Of a stretch of DNA of 64,000 nucleotides, positions 55,951 to 64,000 are shown piece after piece. Under the pieces are notes generated by a model. It did no database searches and was not told where the DNA came from. It worked only from the letters and a program-made list of their open reading frames with translations. The position numbers were made by a program, and so were the translations under genes. Position 1 is the stretch's first letter; each line of letters opens with the position of its first letter. This stretch comes from an uncultured Planktomarina sp. (lineage in GTDB: Bacteria > Pseudomonadota > Alphaproteobacteria > Rhodobacterales > Rhodobacteraceae). Location: contig CAJIZA010000001.1 in NCBI GenBank assembly GCA_905181815.1, positions 496,001-560,000 on the forward strand, given 5' to 3'.

Positions 55951-56584
55951 TTTGATTGATACCCTGCCGCTGATTTGGGCTTTTGCAACATTATTCGTGG
56001 TGATTGATCCGATCGGTTTGGCACCGATTTTTGTGGCCCTAACCCAAGGGATCGAGCCGACAAAGCGAAAGACCATTGGGCTGCGAGCCTGTATGATTGC
56101 CTTTGTTATTCTGGCGCTCTTTGGCTTATTTGGCGACTCTGTGTTGGGCTTTGCAGGCATCTCTATGCCAGCCTTTCAGATTGCCGGTGGAGCCTTATTG
56201 TTCTTAACCGCCATGGAAATGCTATTTGAGCTGCGCGCCAAGCGGCGCAGCACCAAAGGAGATGAGCTGGACGATGATGACCGCGATCCATCAGTCTTTC
56301 CCCTGGCCACGCCCTTGATTGCCGGGCCCGGGGCGATTGCATCGATCATTTTGTTGACCAATGAGGCACAGGGCAATCTTTTGCAGCAAATAAGTGTGAT
56401 TGTTGTAATGGGCGCGGTGGTCCTCACGGCCTTTATTCTATTCATGCTCGCAGGATTTATAGAACGCGCCTTGGGGCAAACAGGAATTTTGGTGGTCAGC
56501 CGGGTCTTGGGCATGCTATTAGCGGCGCTGGCGGTGCAATTTATCTTAAACGGATTGCTTGGCTTTAGCGCGACCCTGGGCTAA
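55943..56584 (+). CDS. MarC family inner-membrane protein
   Basis: A 213-residue membrane protein with about six helices, matching the UPF0056/MarC family. Marks include LFVVIDPIGLAPIFVALTQG near residues 19-38, the GGALLFLTAMEMLFE segment, the conserved FPLATPLIAGPGAIASIILL near 118-137 and a C-terminal LLAALAVQFILNGLLG. A charged loop (RAKRRSTKGDELDDDDRD) sits near 97-115 between helices. Function is unknown; early claims of a multidrug role were not supported for the E. coli member. ATGGCTAA overlaps the ABC-F stop. No metal or catalytic motif is visible. Confidence 0.9.
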   Translation: MANLIDTLPLIWAFATLFVVIDPIGLAPIFVALTQGIEPTKRKTIGLRACMIAFVILALFGLFGDSVLGFAGISMPAFQIAGGALLFLTAMEMLFELRAKRRSTKGDELDDDDRDPSVFPLATPLIAGPGAIASIILLTNEAQGNLLQQISVIVVMGAVVLTAFILFMLAGFIERALGQTGILVVSRVLGMLLAALAVQFILNGLLGFSATLG

Positions 56585-56617
56585 CGCAGCTCTCGTGTGC
56601 GCAATAGGAAGGCAGAC

Positions 56618-57202
56618 ATGAGCGGCGAGTCACTTGCAAGTCTTGGATATTTTGCCCTGCTGTTGGTGGCTTTGGGCGGCGCCTATTTGGCGAGCCATCG
56701 CCAATCGGTCGGCAAATCGCTGCAAATGGCTCTTGTCTGGGGGATGATTTTCCTGGGCTGCATGGCCGTTTACGGGCTCTGGGGCGATATCAGTCGGGAT
56801 TATGGCCGCAACAGCTTGCCCATCACCCAGCAGGACGGCGCCATTGCCCTGCCCCGTGCGCCCGATGGGCATTACTATGTGACAGCTGAGGTGAATGGTG
56901 CTGCAATTGATTTTCTGGTCGATACCGGGGCCAGTGATATCGTCTTATCGCGCGCAGATGCCGCCCGCATTGGGTTTGATTTAGAGAAACTGGCGTTTTT
57001 GGGCAGTGCGCGCACGGCAAATGGCGTTGTGCCCATCGCCTATAGCCGCCTCAAAACCATCCAGCTTGGTCCCTATTTGGACCAAGGAATCTCGGTCGCA
57101 ATCAATGGCGGAGAGATGGAAAAGAGCCTGTTGGGTATGAGCTACCTGGGGCTTTTCGGGCGCATTGAAATTACCCAGGATCAACTGATCCTGCGCCGCT
57201 GA
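56618..57202 (+). CDS. Retropepsin-like aspartic protease (TIGR02281 type)
   Basis: A 194-residue membrane-anchored protein. Two N-terminal hydrophobic segments (LGYFALLLVALGGAYLA; MALVWGMIFLGCMAVYGLW) lead to a periplasmic clan AA aspartic protease fold with the single catalytic motif FLVDTGASDIVLS near residues 102-114. The C-terminal LLGMSYLGLFGRIEI is typical. One such unit dimerises to form the active site. ATG at 56618 is set by AGGAAGG just ahead of it; a start at 56597 has no such signal. It lies 33 bases after the marC-family gene and may be in the same transcript. Substrate unknown. Confidence 0.88.
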   Translation: MSGESLASLGYFALLLVALGGAYLASHRQSVGKSLQMALVWGMIFLGCMAVYGLWGDISRDYGRNSLPITQQDGAIALPRAPDGHYYVTAEVNGAAIDFLVDTGASDIVLSRADAARIGFDLEKLAFLGSARTANGVVPIAYSRLKTIQLGPYLDQGISVAINGGEMEKSLLGMSYLGLFGRIEITQDQLILRR

Positions 57203-57234
57203 ACCAGCTTACTTAGAGATGTCTTGGCCGGCCG

Positions 57235-57705
57235 CTAGGCCGTGCTGGCGGGTTTTTCTGCCTGAAGTTCCCAATTGCCTTGGGCTTGGCTCCAATATTT
57301 CGCTGCGAGTCCTGCCTCTGTTAGGGACCTCCATTGCGACCGCGCCGTTTGCATGTGCAGCCCATTGTCATCTTGAAACAGGATACACACGCGCTTGCTG
57401 GCTAAGACCTCATCGGCGGTAACGGCGCTGCCACCGACACAAATCAAACAGTCGTGCTGTGCCTTGTGCCCTTCCAGCGCCAGCAACACAGGTTGATCGG
57501 CCTCTTGGGCTGCGCCGGCGAGCCCATGGGGCAGGAACTCTTCAGCGGGGCCTTGCCACAGTGCATCGTCGAGCTGACGAATCTCTGCCTCCTCGCGGCC
57601 ACGGATCAACACCCGCCAGCCATTGGCGAGACATTTGCCCAAAAGTGGGCGCAGGGCCTGATCCACCCTCTGGCGCGTGAGATGGTAAAAGTAGACCTCA
57701 CTCAC
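57235..57705 (-). CDS. holC: DNA polymerase III chi subunit
   Basis: A 156-residue protein that links the clamp loader to single-stranded-DNA-binding protein. The start GTG at 57705 gives MSEVYFYHLTRQRVDQALRP; this opening is typical of HolC, and the frame upstream of it is filler. Middle blocks ANGWRVLIRG, LDDALWQGPAEEFLPHGLAG and QPVLLALEG match the family, followed by a C-terminal helix region. It overlaps the pepA stop by 8 bases (GTGAGTGA), the pairing seen in most alphaproteobacteria. Its tail is a little longer than in E. coli. Good family match, moderate divergence. Confidence 0.88.
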   Translation of the reverse strand: MSEVYFYHLTRQRVDQALRPLLGKCLANGWRVLIRGREEAEIRQLDDALWQGPAEEFLPHGLAGAAQEADQPVLLALEGHKAQHDCLICVGGSAVTADEVLASKRVCILFQDDNGLHMQTARSQWRSLTEAGLAAKYWSQAQGNWELQAEKPASTA

Positions 57706-59188
57706 CCGGCGCGCCCTCGCCCTTATTCTCGTAATGATCCGCAATCAAACGGTTCAGGGCCCGCACACCCCATCCGGTGGCGCCCTTGGGCGCATAGGCA
57801 CTTTCTGAGGCAATGGAGGCCACGCCAGCGATATCCAGATGTGCCCAAGGCATGTCATCTTTCACAAACCGCTGCAAAAACTGCGCGGCTGTGATCGAGC
57901 CGGCTGCCCGCGTGCCCACATTTTTCATATCAGCAATGCGCGACTTGAGCATTTTGTCATAGGCCGGCGCCAAAGGCATACGCCAAGCGCCTTCGCCTTC
58001 GGCCTTCGCCGCAGTGATAAAATCCTGGGACAATTTGTCATTATTGGAAAATACACCGGCCATTTCATGGCCCAAACCGATGATGATCGCGCCGGTCAAT
58101 GTTGCCAGGTTGATCATGCCGCTGGGCGCAAAACGTTCTTGCGTGTACCAAAGAATATCGGCCAGAACCAAACGACCTTCAGCATCCGTATTGATGACTT
58201 CGACCGTGTCGCCTTTCATGGATGTGATAACATCGCCGGGGCGCACAGCATTGCCAGAAGGCATATTCTCCACCAGCCCCACAACGCCGACCACATTGGC
58301 CTTAGCCCCGCGCTGCGCCAAGGCTTTCATCACCCCCGCAACAACGCCTGCGCCGCCCATATCCATAGTCATATCTTCCATGCCGCCCGCCGGCTTCAAG
58401 GAGATGCCGCCGGTGTCAAAGACAACCCCCTTGCCGACCAGGGCAAATGGCACCTCGTCGCCGCCACCGTTCCAGTGCATGACCACGACCTTGGAGGGGC
58501 TGTCAGATCCCTGGCCCACGCACAAAAGAGTGCGCATACCAAGTTTTTCCAGCTCCGCTTCCTCCAACACGTCCACCTTGATCCCCAAATCGCTTAAAGC
58601 CGCAAGCTGCTCGGCAAAATGGCTCGTTGTCAGCACATTGGCCGGCGCGTTGGTCAGGTCACGGGTGAAAAACACCCCTTCCAATACCGCCAATTTTGCC
58701 TCAATCTCAGCCTTCTGTTCCAGCGCATCTGCCCCCATCAACTCCACATCAAAGGGAGTTGGTGTCGCATCGCTTTTTTGATCCAAATAGTCATAATTGC
58801 GCAGCGCCATGCCTTCGATTAAATCACTGATCCGCTTGAACTTGCTGAACGCAATGACGAAGCGCTCCGTGACGCTGGCCTTGGCGAGCGCCACGCCGCA
58901 GCTGCGGGCCTCAGCTTGGGTAGAATTGCGGTTGATTTTAGCCACGCTCACCGCACAGGCCATCAAGCCAGTCGGATAAGAGAGCGTCATAACTTTACCG
59001 CCCCCCAAGTCTTGAAACGCTTTGGAGTCTAAAAATCGTGCCAACGCGCCCTTGGTTGCCTTATTGATCCGCCGCCCCACCACATCCATGCGGCCGTCTT
59101 CTTGAACCAAAAGCACGATTTGCCCCTCATAGTCCTGCAAGCGATCTAATTCCAACTCAGAGATGGTAAACTTTGGCAGCGGTGTCAT
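57698..59188 (-). CDS. pepA: Leucyl aminopeptidase
   Basis: A 496-residue M17 metallopeptidase that removes N-terminal residues from peptides in the cytoplasm; E. coli PepA also binds DNA. The catalytic domain carries the two-zinc site: VGKGVVFDTGGISLKPAGGM near residues 250-269 with the catalytic lysine and aspartate, MDMGGAGVVAGVMKALAQRG, and NTDAEGRLVLADIL near 330-343, the family signature. The N-terminal domain is complete. ATG at 59188 with AAGGAACG upstream; an open extension to 59290 is unsupported. It leads pepA-holC and diverges from lptF across 120 bases that must hold both promoters. Confidence 0.95.
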   Translation of the reverse strand: MTPLPKFTISELELDRLQDYEGQIVLLVQEDGRMDVVGRRINKATKGALARFLDSKAFQDLGGGKVMTLSYPTGLMACAVSVAKINRNSTQAEARSCGVALAKASVTERFVIAFSKFKRISDLIEGMALRNYDYLDQKSDATPTPFDVELMGADALEQKAEIEAKLAVLEGVFFTRDLTNAPANVLTTSHFAEQLAALSDLGIKVDVLEEAELEKLGMRTLLCVGQGSDSPSKVVVMHWNGGGDEVPFALVGKGVVFDTGGISLKPAGGMEDMTMDMGGAGVVAGVMKALAQRGAKANVVGVVGLVENMPSGNAVRPGDVITSMKGDTVEVINTDAEGRLVLADILWYTQERFAPSGMINLATLTGAIIIGLGHEMAGVFSNNDKLSQDFITAAKAEGEGAWRMPLAPAYDKMLKSRIADMKNVGTRAAGSITAAQFLQRFVKDDMPWAHLDIAGVASIASESAYAPKGATGWGVRALNRLIADHYENKGEGAPGE

Positions 59189-59310
59189 GGGCGTTCCTTT
59201 AAAAAAATTATGGGCAAAGCCTAGCCTGTCGCATTGATTTTGACCAGATTCATGTTTCTGTTCTGTGCAATTTCCTTTAGCAGTAAACACAAGATCACTG
59301 CGGGGGCCAT

Positions 59311-60429
59311 ATGGGGCGGATCAACACATATATTCTAAAGCAATTGCTCACAATGTTTGGGTTTTTTGCATTGGTATTGGTGTTGATTTATTGGATCAAT
59401 CGCGCGGTGCGCTTATTTGATCGGCTGATTGCCGATGGCCAATCAGCATTGGTCTTCTTGGAGTTCACCTCTCTCACCCTTCCCTGGATGATTTTTGCAA
59501 TCGCCCCAATCGCCGGATTTGCCGCGGTGATCTATGTGATCCATCGCCTGGCGACAGACCGAGAGTTGGTGGTTGTGCAAACCGCTGGCCTGTCGGTGGC
59601 GCAGATTGCAAGGCCCGTTTGGAGCTTTGCCATCAGCCTTGCAATCTTAACCCTCGTACTCAGCAGCATTCTGGTTCCGATTAGCCAAGCGCAACTGCAT
59701 CAAAGGCAGATGGAAGTTGCGGAAAACCTGACTGCAAGGCTACTGACCGAAGGCAAGTTCTTAACCCCGAGTGATACCATCACCTTTTACCTGCGCCACA
59801 TCACCTCGGAAGGTCAGCTCGAAGGCGTTTTCCTCAATGATGCCTTGAGCCCAAGTAAAAATATCACCTATTCAGCGGCCAAGGCCTTTTTGGTTCGTTC
59901 AGAGGTTGGGCCGCGCTTGGTATTGATTGACGGTGTCATTCAAAACCTGGATCTCACCACCGAAAGACTGGCTGTCACGCGGTTTAATGATTTCATCATA
60001 AATATTGGCCAGATCGTCAGCCCAGGCGGCACAGCAACCAAGCGCTCAGAGCATTTCACCAGCCTGCAGCTTATCGAGCAACTCGTAAGCGCGCCCAATA
60101 TGATACAGAGCGTCCGTTTCGACATGCTTTATACGCTGCATCAGCGACTGGTTGGACCGTTGTTGTCAGTATGTCTGGTGCTGATTGGTTTTGCCGTGAT
60201 GGTCACGGCCCGTTACAGCCGTTTCGGGCTATGGCGCCCAATCCTAATGGCGGTTATTTGTCTGATTTTGGTTAAATTTGTCGAAGGCCTGTGCTTGGAT
60301 TACACCCGGCAAAATCAGGATGCACTTTGGGTTCTTTACCTGCCCCTCCTATTCGGCGCTGTGCTGTCTTACGGCATCATCATCAAGGCCGATCAAATCT
60401 GGGTCTCAGATAAGGCGCCGGATATATGA
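59311..60429 (+). CDS. lptF: LPS export ABC transporter permease LptF
   Basis: A 372-residue YjgP/YjgQ-family inner-membrane protein that, with LptG and the ATPase LptB, extracts lipopolysaccharide and sends it to the outer membrane. Layout: three N-terminal helices (LTMFGFFALVLVLIYWINRA near 12-31; MIFAIAPIAGFAAVIYVIHR; FAISLAILTLVLSSILVPI), a periplasmic beta-jellyroll-like middle (about 120-260), and three C-terminal helices (VGPLLSVCLVLIGFAVMVTA near 276-295). Its end overlaps lptG by four bases (ATGA). First gene of the export operon. All expected segments are present. Confidence 0.94.
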   Translation: MGRINTYILKQLLTMFGFFALVLVLIYWINRAVRLFDRLIADGQSALVFLEFTSLTLPWMIFAIAPIAGFAAVIYVIHRLATDRELVVVQTAGLSVAQIARPVWSFAISLAILTLVLSSILVPISQAQLHQRQMEVAENLTARLLTEGKFLTPSDTITFYLRHITSEGQLEGVFLNDALSPSKNITYSAAKAFLVRSEVGPRLVLIDGVIQNLDLTTERLAVTRFNDFIINIGQIVSPGGTATKRSEHFTSLQLIEQLVSAPNMIQSVRFDMLYTLHQRLVGPLLSVCLVLIGFAVMVTARYSRFGLWRPILMAVICLILVKFVEGLCLDYTRQNQDALWVLYLPLLFGAVLSYGIIIKADQIWVSDKAPDI

Positions 60430-61523
60430 TTTTACATTTATATTTTGCCCGCCGTTTTGCCCTGGCGTTTACCTATGTTTTGGGCGGGTTCTTGATTTTA
60501 GTCATCTTGTTGGATTTCATCGAACAATTGCGCCGGTTTCGAGGCTTGGATGTCACGCTCAGCCAAAAAGCGCATTTGGTAGCGCTCAATGTGCCGGCCA
60601 CACTCTATCAAATGCTCCCGTTGGTCACAGTGCTATGTTCAATCATGTTGTTTTTGAGCCTCGCGCGCAGTAGTGAATTGGTGGTGACCCGGGCTGCAGG
60701 GCGCTCTGCTCTCCGCGCGCTAAACGGGCCGATCCTCACATCACTGATTATCGGGCTTTTAGCGGTCGCCATCATCAACCCAATCGTCGCGGGAACGCAG
60801 AAAAAATATGAGCTGCTTTTGTCGAGTTTTTTTACATCAAGGGTCAGCGCCGTCTCCGTTTCAAGCACCGGGCTTTGGTTGCGCCAAGGGGACGACCAAG
60901 CGCAAACGGTCATACATGCCAAGCGCAGCAATTTGGATGGCACACGATTGTTTGACGTGGCGCTTTACGAATTCGACCTGAGCGGCAAGGCCACCCGGCG
61001 TATTGCAGCCACAACGGCGACGTTAGAGGATGGCTTTTGGGACCTTATCAATGCGAAAGAGTGGCAACTGGAAGCCGGCGGCAATCCAGAAGCTGGGGCG
61101 GATATGAAAAGGCAGTATAAAATTCCGACCGAATTGACCAAAGACCATATTCACGACAGCTTTGGCAGCCCTTCCTCCATTCCGATCTGGCAATTGCCCG
61201 CCTTTATTAGCCAGTTGGAAAAAGCCGGCTTTTCCGCCAGGCGCCATCGGGTTTGGTTTCATATGGAGATGGCACTGCCCTTATTTTTGACCTCTATCGT
61301 CATGATCGGCGCTGGGTTCACTATGCGACACGGCCGGCAAAATCGGACAGGTCTACGCGTACTCATGACCCTATTACTTGGCTTTGGCCTTTATTTTTTG
61401 CGCAATTTCGCCCAAATACTCGGTGAAAATGGTCAATTGCCAGAAATTTGGGCTGCATGGATTCCGCCCGTCGCAGCCATTGGCCTGTCCCTGGCGTTTC
61501 TTTTGCACACAGAGGACGGCTAG
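60426..61523 (+). CDS. lptG: LPS export ABC transporter permease LptG
   Basis: A 365-residue partner of LptF with the same six-helix plus periplasmic-domain design. The first helices carry YVLGGFLILVILLDFIEQLR near 15-34 and LVTVLCSIMLFLSLARSSEL; the periplasmic domain covers about 125-265 and the last helices include LFLTSIVMIGAGFTMRHG near 278-295. RSSELVVTRAAGRSALRAL is the usual coupling segment facing LptB. It starts within the lptF stop and ends immediately before lptD (TAG ATG), so all three are translated as a unit. Intact. Confidence 0.94.
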   Translation: MILHLYFARRFALAFTYVLGGFLILVILLDFIEQLRRFRGLDVTLSQKAHLVALNVPATLYQMLPLVTVLCSIMLFLSLARSSELVVTRAAGRSALRALNGPILTSLIIGLLAVAIINPIVAGTQKKYELLLSSFFTSRVSAVSVSSTGLWLRQGDDQAQTVIHAKRSNLDGTRLFDVALYEFDLSGKATRRIAATTATLEDGFWDLINAKEWQLEAGGNPEAGADMKRQYKIPTELTKDHIHDSFGSPSSIPIWQLPAFISQLEKAGFSARRHRVWFHMEMALPLFLTSIVMIGAGFTMRHGRQNRTGLRVLMTLLLGFGLYFLRNFAQILGENGQLPEIWAAWIPPVAAIGLSLAFLLHTEDG

Positions 61524-63659
61524 ATGAGACTACTCCTTCTGACACTCCTATGGTTGACCGGGGCACAGGCGCTTTGGGCACAAGAATCGGCTCATTTGAT
61601 TGCCGATCGTATTGAAATTTTGCCCAATGGCACCCTGCGCGCCAGTGGTTCCGTGGTGGTGTGGCATGGCGGCGTTCAGATCTTGGCCCAGGACATCTCC
61701 TATGCCAGCGGCGACGGGCGATTGTTGCTGACCGGGCCCATTAAGCTGCAAGACGGTAGCGGAACAGTGATTTTGGCAAATCAAGCCGATCTGTCACCAG
61801 ATCTTTCAGCAGGTATCATCACAAGTGCACGGATCATCTTGAGCCAGCAAGTTCAAATTGCCGCGGCGCAGATTTCCCGCGTGAATGCGACCTATAGTCA
61901 AGCCTCGCATGTCTCTGCCACCTCTTGTTTTATCTGCTCCGGTCAGACGCCACTTTGGCAAATCCGTGCCAAGCGGATCGTACATGACAGCGCAGAAAAG
62001 CAAATTTATTTTGATCAGGCACAATTGCGGGTGATGGATGTGCCCGTATTTTTCTTTCCCTATTTGCGGCTGCCCGACCCCAGCTTAAAGCGCGCCACCG
62101 GGTTTTTGGTTCCAGAGCTGACAACCTCTACGACTTTAGGGACCGCAATTCGCGTGCCCTATTTCATAAAACTAGGCGATCATCACGATATCACCCTATC
62201 GCCGATGGTCTCTTCACGCACTAAGACCCTCGGCCTGAGATATCGCCATGCTTATCGCACCGGGATCATTGAGCTTGAAGGTGCCTATTCACACGACACG
62301 ATTCTTGTTGGCCAAAATCGGGGCTATCTCTTCGGCACGGCCAATTTTGCCTTAGACACTGGCTCCGCACTCCGCGGTCAGCTGCAAAGCACTAGTGATC
62401 CCGCCTATTTATTTGAATATGATGTCAAAGAAATTGACAGGCTGGAAAACAAGATTACCTTTGAGCGCACCCAAAGAGACCGCAACATCGAGCTGCGGTT
62501 TTCCAATTATCATTCCTTGCGTGACAGCGAGAGCAATGCCACCCAACCCACTTTGGTCACCGAAGCCATCGCACAACACCGCAGCTATCCCAATGGCTTA
62601 GGCGGTGTTTTTGATCTAGAATCCAGCCTGTTGACCAGCTATCGCTCCTCCACATCGCCGGTTGACGGACCCGACAGCGGTGATGAGGTTGACGGCTATG
62701 ACACGCTGCGCCTCTCATCGCTGGCTAAATATCGCCGCGATTGGGTGCTGCCCAAGGGTGTCGTTGTAGATTTTGCCACTGAGCTGGAAGCTTCCCATTA
62801 CGTGGTGCGCCAGCACCAGGATATCGCGCCTGCAACCACCCGGATCACCGGCGGCGGCGCCCTTGGCATGCGCTGGCCCCTTGCCCGGCGGTTTGCCGGG
62901 GGCGCATTGCAGCAGCTCGAACCTCGCATCCAATTGGCCGGAGTGATCGCTGATTCAGACACCATTCCCAATCAAGACAGCACGCAGGTCGAGTTTGACG
63001 AGGGCAATCTGTTCCGCTCCAATCGCGCGCCAGGATTTGATCTCGTCGAAACCGGCACGCGCATGAATGTTGGGCTTGCCGGCCGCATTGATTATCCAAA
63101 CCAAACCAAGATTGGATGGGAGATTGGCCGAATTTATCGAACAGACAGCACCAACAGCTTCACCAATACCTCAGGTCTCAGCGGCCATGTGAGCGATTGG
63201 CTCCTCGCCGCCCATATCCAAACACCCCTTGGCATAGAATTGGTCGCGCGCACCCTGCTAGAAAATTTCGCTCGACTCAAAAAATCTGAAGTGCGCACCA
63301 GCTGGTACACCAACCAGCATCGACTAGATGCAACCTATGTTGGATTAACCGCCGATGAGGCGGAAAATCGCAATGTGGCGTTGAGCTCGCTTGCATTGAA
63401 ATGGAACTATCAATTTTTGCCCGATTGGCTCTCAACCTCAGAATTTCAATTTGACACCTCAATCGGTGAGGCGTCCAAGTTCAAATTCGGATTAGAATAT
63501 GCAAACGAATGCGTTATCATAGATTTTTCAGCCTCGCGTCGCTTTGCAACATCCGCTATACTGTCAGATAAAACTGAATTTGGTCTGAGCGTAGAACTGG
63601 CTGGATTTTCTACAGGCGTCAGAAACATAAAGAAAAGCCGTCAATGCGGCGCATCATGA
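61524..63659 (+). CDS. lptD: LPS-assembly protein LptD
   Basis: A 711-residue outer-membrane translocon that inserts LPS into the outer leaflet with LptE. A signal peptide (LLLLTLLWLTGAQALWAQ, cleavage near residue 20) precedes an N-terminal LptA/OstA-like beta-jellyroll (about 25-150; GTLRASGSVVVWHGGVQIL). The large C-terminal barrel follows with typical alternating strands (RVPYFIKLGDHHDITLSPM near 211-229; FEYDVKEIDRLENKITFERT). Two cysteines lie in SATSCFICSG near residues 130-139 and another near the C-terminus (KSRQCGAS), compatible with the disulfides needed in LptD. Start immediately after lptG. Normal length for the order. Confidence 0.92.
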   Translation: MRLLLLTLLWLTGAQALWAQESAHLIADRIEILPNGTLRASGSVVVWHGGVQILAQDISYASGDGRLLLTGPIKLQDGSGTVILANQADLSPDLSAGIITSARIILSQQVQIAAAQISRVNATYSQASHVSATSCFICSGQTPLWQIRAKRIVHDSAEKQIYFDQAQLRVMDVPVFFFPYLRLPDPSLKRATGFLVPELTTSTTLGTAIRVPYFIKLGDHHDITLSPMVSSRTKTLGLRYRHAYRTGIIELEGAYSHDTILVGQNRGYLFGTANFALDTGSALRGQLQSTSDPAYLFEYDVKEIDRLENKITFERTQRDRNIELRFSNYHSLRDSESNATQPTLVTEAIAQHRSYPNGLGGVFDLESSLLTSYRSSTSPVDGPDSGDEVDGYDTLRLSSLAKYRRDWVLPKGVVVDFATELEASHYVVRQHQDIAPATTRITGGGALGMRWPLARRFAGGALQQLEPRIQLAGVIADSDTIPNQDSTQVEFDEGNLFRSNRAPGFDLVETGTRMNVGLAGRIDYPNQTKIGWEIGRIYRTDSTNSFTNTSGLSGHVSDWLLAAHIQTPLGIELVARTLLENFARLKKSEVRTSWYTNQHRLDATYVGLTADEAENRNVALSSLALKWNYQFLPDWLSTSEFQFDTSIGEASKFKFGLEYANECVIIDFSASRRFATSAILSDKTEFGLSVELAGFSTGVRNIKKSRQCGAS

Positions 63660-63671
63660 ACGAGGTTTGAA

Positions 63672-64000
63672 ATGATCAAGATCACCCTGCGCTTAGGTCT
63701 AGCAGCTCTTGTTCTGATCGGCTCGGTCCACAGCTCAGCTCAGGCGCAAGGGCCGTTTGATCTGGTGATTTCCGTGAACAGGGCCGCCATCACCGCTTAT
63801 GAACTGAACCAACGCGAGCGGTTTTTGGAAATTTTACAGCGCTCCTCCGGTATGGCGCAGCGCGCGCGCGACACTTTGATTGAAGATCGTTTGAAAATGG
63901 CGGCCGCTGATAGGGCCGGCATTAAGTTGAGCGGGGCGCAAGTGTTCAAAGCCATGGAAGGTTTTGCCGCCAATGCCAATCTCAATCTCGACCAATTGCT
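63672..64000 (+). CDS. surA: Periplasmic chaperone SurA, N-terminal part (runs off the right edge)
   Basis: 109 codons of a SurA-type folding factor for outer-membrane proteins. A signal peptide (LRLGLAALVLIGSVHSSAQA, residues 6-25) leads into DLVISVNRAAITAYELNQRE, the standard start of the SurA N-terminal domain, then MAQRARDTLIEDRLKMAAAD. The parvulin domains would follow beyond base 64000. It begins 12 bases after lptD, the normal gene order (lptD-surA, often followed by pdxA and ksgA). ATG at 63672 has GAGG upstream. Confidence 0.9.
   Translation, partial: MIKITLRLGLAALVLIGSVHSSAQAQGPFDLVISVNRAAITAYELNQRERFLEILQRSSGMAQRARDTLIEDRLKMAAADRAGIKLSGAQVFKAMEGFAANANLNLDQL

Noticed and set aside
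57839-58597. 252-codon plus-strand frame inside pepA
   Set aside because: Antisense shadow of a conserved peptidase; no recognisable motif.
59189-59290. 34-residue N-terminal extension of PepA
   Set aside because: The open frame extends upstream, but its start lacks a ribosome-binding site, while ATG 59188 has AAGGAACG and yields the canonical N-terminus.

Overview
The window looks like a chromosomal segment of a marine Rhodobacteraceae (Roseobacter-group) alphaproteobacterium. The evidence is a class II B12-dependent ribonucleotide reductase (NrdJ), a bacterial Ate/Bpt transferase, a DUF2852 gene, the block pepA-holC / lptF-lptG-lptD-surA, a Fur/Mur-type regulator, an oversized TakP-type TRAP transporter, and moderate GC with many short intergenic gaps. 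A low-GC, partly streamlined lineage such as the RCA/Planktomarina cluster is possible, but I cannot confirm that from sequence alone. No rRNA, CRISPR array, prophage or insertion sequence was seen. One tRNA (Pro, UGG) is present.

Layout. 1-2.2 kb: 3' part-missing glnE, ybaK, a truncated DUF2852 gene. 2.0-6.0 kb, minus: a Rieske oxygenase with a small coupled gene, then ilvN and ilvI preceded by a leader-peptide attenuator. 6.7-11.1 kb: TRAP transporter (binding protein, DctQ, giant DctM). 11.2-18.2 kb, mostly minus: bpt, nrdJ with a NrdR-like box, tRNA-Pro, DUF192 gene, a dead double cold-shock gene, pdxH. 18.3-25.0 kb: fabI, gpt, nucleoside hydrolase, selO, fur/mur, DMT exporter, eno. 25.1-33.2 kb: anmK, tyrS, aminotransferase, ppiD, trpE, and a decayed sulfur-type cluster (MBL remnant, intact ArsR/BigR-like regulator, broken YeeE). 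33.3-37.8 kb, minus: hydroxyacid dehydrogenase, a dehydrogenase remnant, glpK, rlmE, ppx. 38.1-43.6 kb: one-carbon operon (virulence-factor domain protein, MetF-like, methyl-THF:corrinoid methyltransferase), HpaI aldolase, glk, AlkZ/YcaQ-like gene. 43.6-48.8 kb, minus: a self-sufficient reductive dehalogenase fused to its own reductase, XdhC-like protein, another hydroxyacid dehydrogenase. 49.0-52.4 kb: sugar-acid catabolic operon (SDR, IlvD/Edd dehydratase, FAH hydrolase). 52.5-57.2 kb: ndk, ABC-F, MarC, aspartic protease and two pseudogenes. 57.2-64 kb: holC and pepA diverge from the LPS-export operon lptF-lptG-lptD-surA, which runs off the end.

Themes. (1) Cobalamin dependence: NrdJ, the reductive dehalogenase and the methyl-THF:corrinoid methyltransferase all need B12 or corrinoid. 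(2) Gene decay: at least seven broken or remnant genes lie among intact ones, with single lesions still readable in several, which suggests ongoing gene loss. (3) The most unusual single gene is the 1066-residue reductive dehalogenase-reductase fusion, translationally coupled to an XdhC-family gene.
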